DNA from: Clostridium sp. C8-1-8
Lineage (GTDB): Bacteria; Bacillota; Clostridia; Clostridiales; Clostridiaceae
Length of the DNA: 64,000 nucleotides
Assembly: GCF_009928445.1 (NCBI RefSeq)
Contig: NZ_JAABNO010000013.1
Span: 1-64,000 of the forward strand
Reading direction: 5' to 3'
How positions within the stretch are numbered: the first letter of the stretch is position 1; each line of letters starts with the position of its first letter. Positions 54,103 to 63,531 of the stretch are shown one piece after another. The notes under the pieces were generated by a model, which had not been told where the DNA came from, searched no databases, and saw only the letters and a program-made list of their open reading frames with translations. The position numbers and the translations under genes are program-made.

Positions 54103-55389
54103 TTAGAACCGTCCCTGTGTGCCAATTTCATTTCCCTTAATATATCTCTTTGCTATATTTCTATCGTCTCCCATGTAACAAAAACGTTCTAATCTTTCTA
54201 ATGGATTTATATCTTGCGAATAAATATTGCTATCATCTATTACTAAGGCATTAAACCAATATCCTTCTTCAAAGGCCCCAACCTTGTCAAAGTATCTTCC
54301 TCCAGAACGAGTAGCCATGTAAAAAGCTTCTGAAAGGGTTACCGCATCCCACTGTGGATCAAACATATTACGGATTTTTGAATGCTGTATAGTAGTTGCA
54401 ATGCATCTAGCTATTGATAAACTTGCTCCAGAACCTATATCACTGCCAAGAGCTAGATTTATCCCCATCTCAAGAAGTTTCTTAACTGGCATTATTCCTC
54501 CAGCATTTATATTTGAAGTAGCATCTGGACAATGAACCGCCATACAGTTTGGATTTTTCATTAGTTCCAAAACATCCTCATCCATAAAGATGCAGTGTGC
54601 CATTATTGTTGGAGTATTGCCTAAAAGTTTATTTTTATAAAATATCTCTGCTCCATTTTTATAGTCTGGAAAAAGCTCCTTGCAAACCTTCATTTCATTA
54701 ACAGCTTCACACATGTGAGAATGCACTGGAACTTCATATCTTTCTGCTAAGTCTCCTAGTCCTGATAATAACTTTTCACTACAAGTTATTGAAAACCTAG
54801 GTACAATAGAAGCCTTTACTTCTCCAGCTTTTATATGTTCTTTTATAAAGCTCTCTGTGTCAATGATAGACTGCTCTGTTTCTTCTATATAGTATTCTGG
54901 GCTGTTCTGATCCATGTTTAACTTTCCAGTAAAAGCAAAAAGCCCTCTTTCTCTAAGTATATCAAAAAGTATTTCCGAAGCCTCGTAATGAATCGAAGGA
55001 AAACAATTAACATGCAAGGTTCCTTGACGTATCAGCTCGTCCACAAAAAGGGTATATATCTTTTTTGCATGGTCTACATCCTTGAACTTTGCCTCATTGG
55101 GATATGTATATGTATTTAACCAATCTAATAACTCCCTGTCCATTCCTATTCCTCTTTGTAAAAATTGAGGAGCATGAACATGCATATCACAGAAACCAGG
55201 GATAATAAGCCTATCTCCAAGGTCTATAATATTTTCCTTTGGAAATCCTTCCGGCAATTCATAGCAAATCTCCTTAACCACACCATTAAAAACTAATATG
55301 TATGAATTCTCCTTACTAATCAGATTATCCTTGTTCTCACTGTAAATTATATTCCCTTTGTAAGCCTTATAATAAGTATACTTTTCCAT
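54103..55389 (-). CDS. guaD: Guanine deaminase
   Basis: The ATG at 55389 has GGGAG 6 nt upstream (the frame opens at 55407), giving 428 residues. It is an amidohydrolase with zinc ligands HVH in GFCDMHVHAPQFLQRGIGMD (~63), His in PVHSHMCE (~218), His in MAHCIFMDED (~260), and Asp in LGSDIGSG (~313). The PQFxxRG segment is characteristic of guanine deaminase, which turns guanine into xanthine plus ammonia in purine salvage/catabolism. The isochorismatase-fold gene ~60 bp upstream on the same strand is probably co-transcribed. Confidence 0.9.
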   Translation of the reverse strand: MEKYTYYKAYKGNIIYSENKDNLISKENSYILVFNGVVKEICYELPEGFPKENIIDLGDRLIIPGFCDMHVHAPQFLQRGIGMDRELLDWLNTYTYPNEAKFKDVDHAKKIYTLFVDELIRQGTLHVNCFPSIHYEASEILFDILRERGLFAFTGKLNMDQNSPEYYIEETEQSIIDTESFIKEHIKAGEVKASIVPRFSITCSEKLLSGLGDLAERYEVPVHSHMCEAVNEMKVCKELFPDYKNGAEIFYKNKLLGNTPTIMAHCIFMDEDVLELMKNPNCMAVHCPDATSNINAGGIMPVKKLLEMGINLALGSDIGSGASLSIARCIATTIQHSKIRNMFDPQWDAVTLSEAFYMATRSGGRYFDKVGAFEEGYWFNALVIDDSNIYSQDINPLERLERFCYMGDDRNIAKRYIKGNEIGTQGRF

Positions 55390-55466
55390 AAAATCTCCCT
55401 TCAGCATTTATATATAATGCCCTCCCAAATAACTATGAGAGAGCATATCTTTTTATATAGTTAAAC

Positions 55467-56027
55467 TTAACTAATCTTTTCGAACTCTTCTATTGAAGTT
55501 AATACTATACCTCGTTCTAAGTACTTATCCAATAATTTTGGCATTTTACTCATATTCATAGTGGTAATAGCATCTTTTAGAACCGAAACTTTATATCCTC
55601 TACCTTTAGCACCTATTGATGTTTTTAAAACACAAACAGAAGCATCTAATCCAACTAAAAACAGCTCATTAATGTTATTTTGCTTCAAGAAGGTATCTAA
55701 GTTAGGATTAGAAAAAGCATTACCTTTATCTTTAGAATAGATATTATCGCTAATAATATTTACCCTTGAGTCTATCTCACTTCCAGCAGTATCTTTAATT
55801 AGTTTCCCAATTAAAGTTCTACTTAATAAGCTATTTCTATATTGATGTTTTATATATACTACAACGATATCTTTTTCCTTGGAAAGTTTAATTACTGAAT
55901 TCACATTATTAATTAGTTCTTCTGAATTCTTGTATGGATGTGGTTTCGTAGCTGTTAATCCAGTCATATCTTCCTGTATATCTATTACTAATAAAGCTTT
56001 ATTTATGGAATCTTTATAACTACCCAT
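55467..56027 (-). CDS. Isochorismatase-fold cysteine hydrolase
   Basis: The 186-residue protein has the catalytic triad of the family: Asp16 (LLVIDIQED), Lys near 101 (SKDKGNAF) and Cys132 (GLDASVCV), with the cis-peptide region VGLDASVC. Relatives include nicotinamidase, N-carbamoylsarcosine amidase and ureidoacrylate hydrolase. Its position before guanine deaminase suggests an amide from nucleobase breakdown, but this is inference. Confidence 0.87.
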   Translation of the reverse strand: MGSYKDSINKALLVIDIQEDMTGLTATKPHPYKNSEELINNVNSVIKLSKEKDIVVVYIKHQYRNSLLSRTLIGKLIKDTAGSEIDSRVNIISDNIYSKDKGNAFSNPNLDTFLKQNNINELFLVGLDASVCVLKTSIGAKGRGYKVSVLKDAITTMNMSKMPKLLDKYLERGIVLTSIEEFEKIS

Positions 56028-56497
56028 TATTTATTCCTCTCATAATAACTTATTATAATATACTAATTCAACTTCGATATAGGAAATCTTCATATGCTTT
56101 GAAAAAACTGAATATTTGGATATGGATAAATTTCTTTTTACATCTCAATACCCCCAGATACCCCATAATTACTTAATTTAACATATTATACTCCACAGCA
56201 ATTTATTATTCAAATATAAATAATCTAACATTATAGCTACCTGAAATTATCTTGTACTATTAAAAATACTATATAAATCTATAAGTAAGTAAAAATAATC
56301 AACAATGTTAAAATCAACATATTTTTATAATAATTTTTGTTATTAATTCTAATTTCTTAACATATTATAGTCTTGTAAGTTAATAAATATATACTTTTCT
56401 GACGGTAGGTGATGCCTTTATGTAATTATATAAGTACTAATTCAAAAAACATAATTATCTAATAAACAAAAATTTAATTTTAAGGGGTGTATCTATT
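56028..56497. other. Intergenic region with upstream region of the mannanase gene
   Basis: 470 bp, very A/T-rich. It has an AAGGGGTG ribosome site before the GH26 ATG. A short GC-richer stretch GACGGTAGGTGATGCC at ~56401-56416 stands out and could be an operator. I checked it against the c-di-GMP riboswitch pattern and it does not fit. Confidence 0.45.
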
Positions 56498-58141
56498 ATG
56501 AATAAGACTTTACGCAAAGTACTGTCTCTGGTGACAACGATCGCAATTGCAGGTACTTTTCTCACTAACAAGCCTATTTCAGTTAAAGCCGCAACTTCCC
56601 TTCCTGTAAAAGTAGAAGCTGAAGCTTGCACTCTAAGCAATGGTGCTACTGTTACTGACAATGTCTATGGAACCAAATATCCTGGGTATTCTGGAAGTGG
56701 ATTTGTATGGGTGCCAAACTCAGGTACAATAACGCTAAACGTAACAGTTCCTAAGAATGGTATGTACGAGCTTTCAACAAGGTGCTGGATGTACCTTGGA
56801 AATAAGGGTGACACTAGACTTCAGGTTCTTAGCATCAACGGAGTTTCCCAAGGCAATTTCTATATTCCAAACAAGGGCGGATGGACTGACTATAGTTTTG
56901 GATACTTTTATCTTGAAGCAGGGCAAGCAAAAATCGACATAGGTACTTCAGGCAGCTGGGGCTTTGTACTATATGACACTGTGACCTTTGACAATGCCAA
57001 AATGCCTGCATTAAAGATTGATCCAACTCCTTCTGATGTAAATGCAACATCTGAAACAAAAGCCCTTAAAAACTACCTTACCAGCGTTTATGGCAATCAC
57101 GTTCTTTCTGGACAGCAGGAGATTTATGGTGGCGGAAATAACGGCAATACTGAGCTTGAATTTAATTATATACATGACAAGACAGGTAAATACCCTGCTA
57201 TCAGAGGCTTTGATATGATGAACTACAATCCTCTATATGGATGGGAAGATGGTACAACAAATCGTATCATTCAATGGGTAAAACAACGTGGAGGTATCGC
57301 AACTTCCTCATGGCATATCAACATTCCATCCGATTTTACAAACTATAAATTAGGCGATAAATTAGACTGGTCAAAATGCACTTATAAACCTACATCTAGC
57401 TTTAAAGCAGCTAACTGTCTAGATAAATCCACAAAGGAATATGCATACTTAATGCTTGCAATTGACGATCTTGCAAAACAGCTTCGTGTTCTTCAAGATG
57501 CAAAGGTTCCCCTACTTTTCAGACCTTTTCATGAAGCTGAAGGTAATAACAATACGGATGGTTCTGGCGCTTGGTTCTGGTGGGGCTCTTCAGGTTCTGA
57601 AGTATACAAGCAGCTCTGGCAGCTTCTTTACACCACACTAACTGAAAAATACGGTATTCACAATCTAATATGGGAAGTTAATCTTTACACCTATGCAAAT
57701 TCAGCTCAGTGGTATCCAGGAGATAAATATGTAGATATAGTTGGATATGACAAATATGAAGGCTCTCCTTACACTTGGAAAACAAGTGCTGCAACAACAG
57801 CGTTCCTTACCCTTGTAAACGACACAAACGATAAAAAGATGGTGGCAATGACTGAAAACGATGTTATCCCAGACATTCAGAACATCGTCAACCAAGGAGC
57901 TTGGTGGCTATACTTCTGTCCATGGTACGGTGATTTCATTACTAGTTCAACCTATAACAATCCTACACTTCTAAGTACTATATACAACAGTCCATATGTA
58001 TTAACACTAGATGAACTACCAACAAACCTTTATGGTACGACTACAGCTAAGCTAACTTATGGCAATCTAAATAACTCTCAAAAAACAAATTCATTAATTT
58101 CTTATTTGCCAAAGAGCCCTATTCTTCAAAAAGCAAATTAA
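56498..58141 (+). CDS. Secreted GH26 beta-mannanase with N-terminal carbohydrate-binding module
   Basis: This is a 547-residue protein. It has a signal peptide (to ~VKA-A at 31) and a CBM35/CBM6-like module (~35-165; EAEACTLSNGATV..., ending YDTVTFDNA). A GH26 catalytic domain follows (~185-515). The acid/base Glu346 is in LLFRPFHEAEG and the nucleophile Glu453 in AMTEND. GH26 members of this type hydrolyse mannan or glucomannan backbones. There is no dockerin or SLH, so it is a free secreted enzyme. It has its own terminator and lies upstream of the arabinanase on the same strand. Confidence 0.9.
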   Translation: MNKTLRKVLSLVTTIAIAGTFLTNKPISVKAATSLPVKVEAEACTLSNGATVTDNVYGTKYPGYSGSGFVWVPNSGTITLNVTVPKNGMYELSTRCWMYLGNKGDTRLQVLSINGVSQGNFYIPNKGGWTDYSFGYFYLEAGQAKIDIGTSGSWGFVLYDTVTFDNAKMPALKIDPTPSDVNATSETKALKNYLTSVYGNHVLSGQQEIYGGGNNGNTELEFNYIHDKTGKYPAIRGFDMMNYNPLYGWEDGTTNRIIQWVKQRGGIATSSWHINIPSDFTNYKLGDKLDWSKCTYKPTSSFKAANCLDKSTKEYAYLMLAIDDLAKQLRVLQDAKVPLLFRPFHEAEGNNNTDGSGAWFWWGSSGSEVYKQLWQLLYTTLTEKYGIHNLIWEVNLYTYANSAQWYPGDKYVDIVGYDKYEGSPYTWKTSAATTAFLTLVNDTNDKKMVAMTENDVIPDIQNIVNQGAWWLYFCPWYGDFITSSTYNNPTLLSTIYNSPYVLTLDELPTNLYGTTTAKLTYGNLNNSQKTNSLISYLPKSPILQKAN

Positions 58142-58192
58142 TCTATGGCAATAATTATTTAAATTTTCCTTATAGTGACTAATCTAAACACT

Positions 58193-58236
58193 AAAGACTA
58201 TGAACACTTCTATGAAAACAGTTCATAGTCTTTTTT
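58193..58236 (+). terminator. Mannanase terminator
   Basis: AAAGACTATGAAC pairs with GTTCATAGTCTTTTTTT around a 15-nt loop, ~50 bp past the stop codon. Confidence 0.93.
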
Positions 58237-58694
58237 TATTTAATGCTATAAATTACATACTAATATGATATAAAAGGACAACATTAATACAATATTACTC
58301 CATATACGAGTTAGCTTATTAATCTAGCAGCAATAAATTTTAAAACTATTAGATGAGACAGAAGCTAAACTATTGAATTAACTGGGAAATTCATTTTACT
58401 TTAATATAAATTAAATCATATATATAGCCTCTAAAGTTTTCTCTGTACAAATCATTAAATCAATTGCATTCCTTTCATATAGATAATATAATTATATAGT
58501 AAAATGTAAAATATTTTATAAAAAGCTATAATATTACACTATATAGCAGTACTTGTTTTGATATATACGTTCTAATAAGTTTTATTCATAAAAGCATTGG
58601 GGAGAACACCTTAATAAGTTGTTTAATGAAGTAAATTAAATAGAACTTATATATTTAGTCTAGTAAATATTTAAAATAAACAGGAGGGATTTAT
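58237..58694. other. Upstream region of the arabinanase gene
   Basis: ~460 bp, A/T-rich. It ends with AGGAGG before a TTG start. No gene or known RNA motif was seen. Tracts such as TGGGGAGAACACC at ~58599 are the only GC-richer points. Confidence 0.45.
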
Positions 58695-61600
58695 TTGTTC
58701 AAAAAAATTTTAACGACATTGACATCAAGGATGACTTTAAGTTTAGCCAAAACTAAAACGTTTTCAAAACCGTTTGGTAGAAGTGTTAAAAATCGCTTAA
58801 AAGGAGGATTAACCTTAGTATTAACAGCTGCAATAATATTATCTCCGATTCAAAACTATAAGGTTATGGCCTCTACAGTAGCTCAAACCAAGACTTTAAC
58901 TGATGCTGATCTAGCCTCTGCATATTCAAAAACATCTGTAGATCGCGTATCTGTACATGACCCTTCAATTATTTCAGACGGAAAAGGCACCTACTACATT
59001 TTTGGATCACATTTAGCTTTTGCTAAATCAACAGACTTAAAAAACTGGACAACCTTTACAAACAACATTACTACAAATTACAAAACCATATTTGCAAAAG
59101 AATTTAATTGGGCTAAAATGGGAGACAGTGCATATGACCCATCAGGAAATATGTGGGCTCCAGATATTATCTATAACAATACTTTAAAAAAATGGTGTAT
59201 GTACATGAGTATCAACGGTTGTTCATGGAACTCATCTATTGCAATGCTTACAGCAGATAGCTTAGATGGAGATTGGACTTATGTAGGAACTGTTATTTAT
59301 TCAGGCTTTACTGATGCAAATAATAATCATGATTTCGCAAACACTGATTTTACAAAGGTAACAGGTCTTACTACACTTCCAAGCAGATATATATCAACTA
59401 AATATACCTGTACAGATAATTCAACAACTACTGCAACAACTACCTGGAATAATAGTTATGGAGCACATGCTATCGACCCTACTGTTTTTTACGGCCAGGA
59501 CGGAAAGCTTTACATGACCTATGGTTCATGGTCAGGTGGTATATATATTATTCAGCTTAATCCATCATCAGGCTTAAGAGATACCACTGTTTCATATAAC
59601 TATTCTGAAGGTAACTCAGATCCATACATGGGAATCAAACTTGCAGGCGGAAGTGGCACTTCTGGGGAAGCTTCCTATGTTCAATATATTGATGGAAACT
59701 ATTATCTGTTTATATCAGATGGTGGTCTTGTAGCAAAGGGCGGTTACAATGTTAGAGTTTATAAAGCTTCTAATCCAGAAGGTCCATATACAGATGTATC
59801 TGGTCAGTCACCAAAATACTCTACTTATACTGTAAACACCAATAATGACGTTGGTACAAGACTAATGTCTTATTATAAATGGAATTATCAGAAATATGCT
59901 CAAGTAGCTCAAGGTCATAACTCAGCTTTTGTTGATTCTGATGGAAAGGCATATATTGTTTACCATACAAGAACAAATGATGGTTCAGAAGGCTTTACTG
60001 ATAGAGTACATCAATTATTTACAACAAAAAATCATTACCTAGTAGAAGCTCCATTTGAATACAACGGAGAAAGCGTTTCAAAAACAGGCTATGCTGCCTC
60101 TAGTGTTGCTGGTTCTTATGAAGTTATTTTACAGAAGCAGAACATTAATTATTCAAACCTTGAATATTGTAGTGGCCAAAATATGACTTTAAATGCAGAC
60201 GGTACTATTTCCGGTGATTACACTGGAACATGGACAATGGATGCTAATTCACCTTATGTTACATTAAATGTAGGCGGAACTACTTATGAAGGTCTTTTTG
60301 TAGAACAGACCATTGAAGGAACTAATGTTAATACTATGGCCTTTACTGTAGTTGGATCTAATGATGTATGTATATGGGGAGCTAAATATCCAGCTGATGA
60401 GGTTTCTATTGCTATGGCAAAGGACAATCTTTCAATTGTTTCTGAAACTTATTCAAATATAACCCTTCCTACAGCAAGTGTGTTTGGCGCAACTGTAAGC
60501 TGGACCTCATCAAATACAGCTGTTATTGGAAATGATGGAAAAGTAATCACTCCAGCACAGGATACTAATGTTACTATGACTGCAACAATATCAAAAAACG
60601 ACAAAGTATATACAAAGGATTTCAATGTATTAGTGCACAAGGCTATTAAAAATGATAGCACAATGCAATTGCTTGGCTCTGCCTTTGTAAACGATCCTCA
60701 TGATTTATCAACAAAACTAGATGGTAGCTTATCTGTTGCCAATCCATACAGCTCAATATCTAATCTTGATGTATCAAAGGGCATAAAGATCAAATTTGAT
60801 GTTCAGTCTACTGGAACAAAAAATGCACTAGGGACTATTATTTCATTTATGGATGGAGGGAATGGAAAACTTTATTTCACTCCAGGCTCTTATTTAGGCT
60901 ATAACGCAACAGGCGGTTGGTATGATGCAAATATTTCTAATTATAAAATTGCAACAGATTATCTTGGAGATTCAAAAGATACTGTGGAAATTTCACTTAC
61001 TACAACAGGTTTTGAAGTTGATGTTAATGGTGTAAAAGCATACGACCAATCAATAATAGGTGATTCAACTAAAGGCTCAGGAACATTATCAGATTACTAT
61101 AATGTATTAACTTGGATTTCTACAACAGCTGATAAGGTTTACTTTGGTAAGGGTTCATGGTGGACAGACCAAGCAGCTAACTGCTCTATAAGCAATGTAT
61201 ATTTCTACGGTTATCTTTTACAAACAACTAAAATGATGACTGATGTTAATGGTATGCAGGTTATAGGCTCAGCTTTTGTAAACAAGCCTCAAGATTTAAC
61301 ACAAAAGACAGATGGTACTTTGTCTATTAAAAACCCTTATAAAATGATCTCTAATCTTGATGCATCTAAGGGTACAAAGATTAAATTTGATGTACAATCT
61401 ACTGGAACAAAAAATGTACTTGGAACCATCATTTCCTTCTTAGGCAATGGAGGAACAAATGGAAAATTATACTTCACACCAGGTTCTTATTTGGGCTATA
61501 ACGCATTAGGCGGCTGGTATGATGCGAATGTTTCTAACTATAAAATGGTAAAAGATTATATTGGTGATTCAAAAGCCACTGTAGAAATATCTCTTACTAC

Positions 61601-62924
61601 AACAGGCTTTGAAGTAGATGTTAATGGTATAAAGGCATATGATCAGTCCATATTAAGTGATTCTACAAAGGGAGGAGGAACATTAACAGATTACAGTAAG
61701 GTACTAACTTGGCTTACTTCTTCAGCTAACGATGTATATTTTGGCAAAGGTTCATGGTGGACAGACCAAGCAAACTGTACTATAAGCAATGTATACTTCT
61801 ACGGTTACGTAAACGATGGTTCCTCGCCAACAGCAGCTTTAAGCAATGCAACATATACCTATGATAATACACCTAAGACTCCATCAGTTACAGTAACAGA
61901 TGGTTCTAAGACTCTTGTAGAAGGGACAGATTATTCTGTTACTTATACTGACAATATAAATATCGGAACAGCAACTGCAACTATTGAAGGAAAAGGTAAC
62001 TACACAGGAACTATAATAAAAACCTTTTCTATTACTCCAAAAGATATCACACCATTAGATGTAACTTTAGATAGTTATTCTTATGATTATGATGGAACAG
62101 CAAAGACTCCAGTGGTTACAGTAAAAGATGGTGCTAAACCACTTGTAGCAGGAACAGATTATACGGTTTCTTACTCTGCTAATATAAATCCAGGAACAGC
62201 AACTGTAACTATTACAGGAATAGGAGTATACTCAGGTACTAAAACAAAAAACTTCACAATTAATCCTAAAGACTCTACTAAGATAAAAGTAAAGTTGGAT
62301 ACATCATCATATATATACGATGGTAAAGCTAAAACTCCAACTGTTATTTTAAAAGACGGTGGGAAAACACTTGTAGAAGGTACAGATTATACAGTTTCTT
62401 ATGCTGATAATATAAACGCAGGAACTGCAAAAGTAATCATTACAGGAAAAGGCGGTTATACAGAAGTAATAACAAAAACCTTTGAGATTAAAGAAAAAGT
62501 AATCTCTAGATTAGACGCAAACTTAGAAAACTGTTCTTATGTTTATGATGGAACAGCTAAAACACCAAAAGTTACTTTAAAAGACGGATCTATAACTCTT
62601 ATAGAGGGAACAGATTATATAATAACTTATGCTGACAATACACATGCAGGAATTGCAACTGTTAAAGTAGAAGGAAAAGGAAATTATAAAGGAAGTTTAA
62701 CAAAAAATTTCATCATTAAAGGCAAGGAAATCTCTGAATTATCCATAACTTTAGGAACTTGTTTCGGAAAGGTTATTGTAAAGGATGGAGATACAACTTT
62801 AAAAGAAGGAAAAGACTATACAGTATTCTATTTTTATAATTTTAAATTAAGAGCAATAGAAGTAATTATTATTGGACGAGGAGACTATACTGGAAGTGTA
62901 ACAAAGCCACTTCAATTAAAGTAA
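58695..62924 (+). CDS. Large secreted GH43 arabinanase with two concanavalin-like repeats and MBG-type tail
   Basis: This is a 1409-residue protein starting at TTG with AGGAGG 8 nt upstream. It has a long signal peptide with its hydrophobic core at ~38-52. The GH43 propeller (~81-455) has base Asp89 (VHDPSI), Asp261 (AIDPTV) and Glu325 (SGEASYVQY). A C-terminal arabinanase domain (~455-565) and an Ig-like domain (~568-650; WTSSNTAVI) follow. Two ~190-residue repeats start at ~656 and ~852, each with GSAFVN, KFDVQSTGTKN and GKGSWWTDQ. Five MBG-type repeats (~1045-1409) have the motif YxYDGxAKTPxV...GTDYTVSY; the last lacks the YDG part. The protein probably cleaves alpha-1,5-arabinan outside the cell. 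No recognised wall anchor. Confidence 0.9.
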   Translation: MFKKILTTLTSRMTLSLAKTKTFSKPFGRSVKNRLKGGLTLVLTAAIILSPIQNYKVMASTVAQTKTLTDADLASAYSKTSVDRVSVHDPSIISDGKGTYYIFGSHLAFAKSTDLKNWTTFTNNITTNYKTIFAKEFNWAKMGDSAYDPSGNMWAPDIIYNNTLKKWCMYMSINGCSWNSSIAMLTADSLDGDWTYVGTVIYSGFTDANNNHDFANTDFTKVTGLTTLPSRYISTKYTCTDNSTTTATTTWNNSYGAHAIDPTVFYGQDGKLYMTYGSWSGGIYIIQLNPSSGLRDTTVSYNYSEGNSDPYMGIKLAGGSGTSGEASYVQYIDGNYYLFISDGGLVAKGGYNVRVYKASNPEGPYTDVSGQSPKYSTYTVNTNNDVGTRLMSYYKWNYQKYAQVAQGHNSAFVDSDGKAYIVYHTRTNDGSEGFTDRVHQLFTTKNHYLVEAPFEYNGESVSKTGYAASSVAGSYEVILQKQNINYSNLEYCSGQNMTLNADGTISGDYTGTWTMDANSPYVTLNVGGTTYEGLFVEQTIEGTNVNTMAFTVVGSNDVCIWGAKYPADEVSIAMAKDNLSIVSETYSNITLPTASVFGATVSWTSSNTAVIGNDGKVITPAQDTNVTMTATISKNDKVYTKDFNVLVHKAIKNDSTMQLLGSAFVNDPHDLSTKLDGSLSVANPYSSISNLDVSKGIKIKFDVQSTGTKNALGTIISFMDGGNGKLYFTPGSYLGYNATGGWYDANISNYKIATDYLGDSKDTVEISLTTTGFEVDVNGVKAYDQSIIGDSTKGSGTLSDYYNVLTWISTTADKVYFGKGSWWTDQAANCSISNVYFYGYLLQTTKMMTDVNGMQVIGSAFVNKPQDLTQKTDGTLSIKNPYKMISNLDASKGTKIKFDVQSTGTKNVLGTIISFLGNGGTNGKLYFTPGSYLGYNALGGWYDANVSNYKMVKDYIGDSKATVEISLTTTGFEVDVNGIKAYDQSILSDSTKGGGTLTDYSKVLTWLTSSANDVYFGKGSWWTDQANCTISNVYFYGYVNDGSSPTAALSNATYTYDNTPKTPSVTVTDGSKTLVEGTDYSVTYTDNINIGTATATIEGKGNYTGTIIKTFSITPKDITPLDVTLDSYSYDYDGTAKTPVVTVKDGAKPLVAGTDYTVSYSANINPGTATVTITGIGVYSGTKTKNFTINPKDSTKIKVKLDTSSYIYDGKAKTPTVILKDGGKTLVEGTDYTVSYADNINAGTAKVIITGKGGYTEVITKTFEIKEKVISRLDANLENCSYVYDGTAKTPKVTLKDGSITLIEGTDYIITYADNTHAGIATVKVEGKGNYKGSLTKNFIIKGKEISELSITLGTCFGKVIVKDGDTTLKEGKDYTVFYFYNFKLRAIEVIIIGRGDYTGSVTKPLQLK
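60660..61830 (+). repeat. Intragenic duplicated ~590-bp module
   Basis: The two concanavalin-like units start at about 60660 and 61248 and are highly similar at protein and DNA level, implying recent duplication. Confidence 0.8.
61836..62924 (+). repeat. Intragenic MBG-type repeats, ~220-bp period
   Basis: Units start near 61836, 62050, 62280, 62510 and 62730. The fifth has lost the YDGxAKTP segment. Confidence 0.75.
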
Positions 62925-62961
62925 GACACTACATTAACAACTTAATAGTTATTCATTTATA

Positions 62962-63024
62962 GGCAATGGTGACGTTCTATTTGACTTTGTTCAAACAAAA
63001 CGTCGCTATTGTCTTTTATTTTAT
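62962..63024 (+). terminator. Arabinanase terminator
   Basis: GCAATGGTGACGTT pairs with AACGTCGCTATTGT (GU and a mismatch included) around a ~20-nt loop, followed by CTTTTATTTTAT. Confidence 0.75.
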
Positions 63025-63186
63025 AAGTTTACAATGGTAACCTAAATAACTCTCTAAATACTACTTCATTAGATTCCTATTTATTTAGGAGTACTAACCG
63101 TAGATAAATTAAAACATATAAGATGTAGTGAAGTTTACTTGAAATAATAATACTTTAATTTCTGCATTTTACTTTTGTTATAAAAT

Positions 63187-63232
63187 AAACTCACCTTATG
63201 CTATTCTTTAAAGCATATTGATGAGTTTATAA
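63187..63232 (-). terminator. Terminator of the ywbE/rlmD operon
   Basis: On the minus strand AAACTCAT-ATGCT pairs with AGCAT-GTGAGTTT, followed by a T/A tract, ~90 bp beyond the ywbE stop. The rest of the gap from 62925 holds nothing recognisable. Confidence 0.7.
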
Positions 63233-63322
63233 ATGTTAAAATAATTTCTTCATGTGCAATTCTTTTCTTAATAAATTTCTTAGTTTAACTTTTTAGCTAC
63301 ATAAAATCCATTTTCATTAATA

Positions 63323-63514
63323 TTATTTTATTTCCTGAACTCTTCCTACAATTCCGTCCTCAAGCATTACCTTGATACCACGGGGATGAACTTCTGAGTT
63401 TGTAAGAAGTTTTTTCACTACACCCTCTGTTAGCTTTCCAGAACGCTGGTCTTGTTTTTGAACAACAAGGACTTTTGCTCCTACTTTTATATGTTTTCTT
63501 ATCGTTCCATCCAT
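63323..63514 (-). CDS. YwbE family protein (DUF2196)
   Basis: This 63-residue protein matches the YwbE family over its whole length: RxxIxxGxxVxVVxKxDQRSGKLTEGVV, then LLTNSxxHPRGIKVMLEDGxVGRVQ. The family is small and basic, and its function is unknown. It lies 17 nt downstream of the rRNA methyltransferase gene on the same strand, so is probably co-transcribed and may have an RNA-related role (inference). Confidence 0.9.
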   Translation of the reverse strand: MDGTIRKHIKVGAKVLVVQKQDQRSGKLTEGVVKKLLTNSEVHPRGIKVMLEDGIVGRVQEIK

Positions 63515-63531
63515 AGTATTACTCTTCTTTC

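Noticed and set aside
56395..56420. c-di-GMP riboswitch before the GH26 gene
   Set aside because: GACGGTAGGTGATGCC superficially resembles the motif, but the conserved core and tetraloop/receptor parts are absent.
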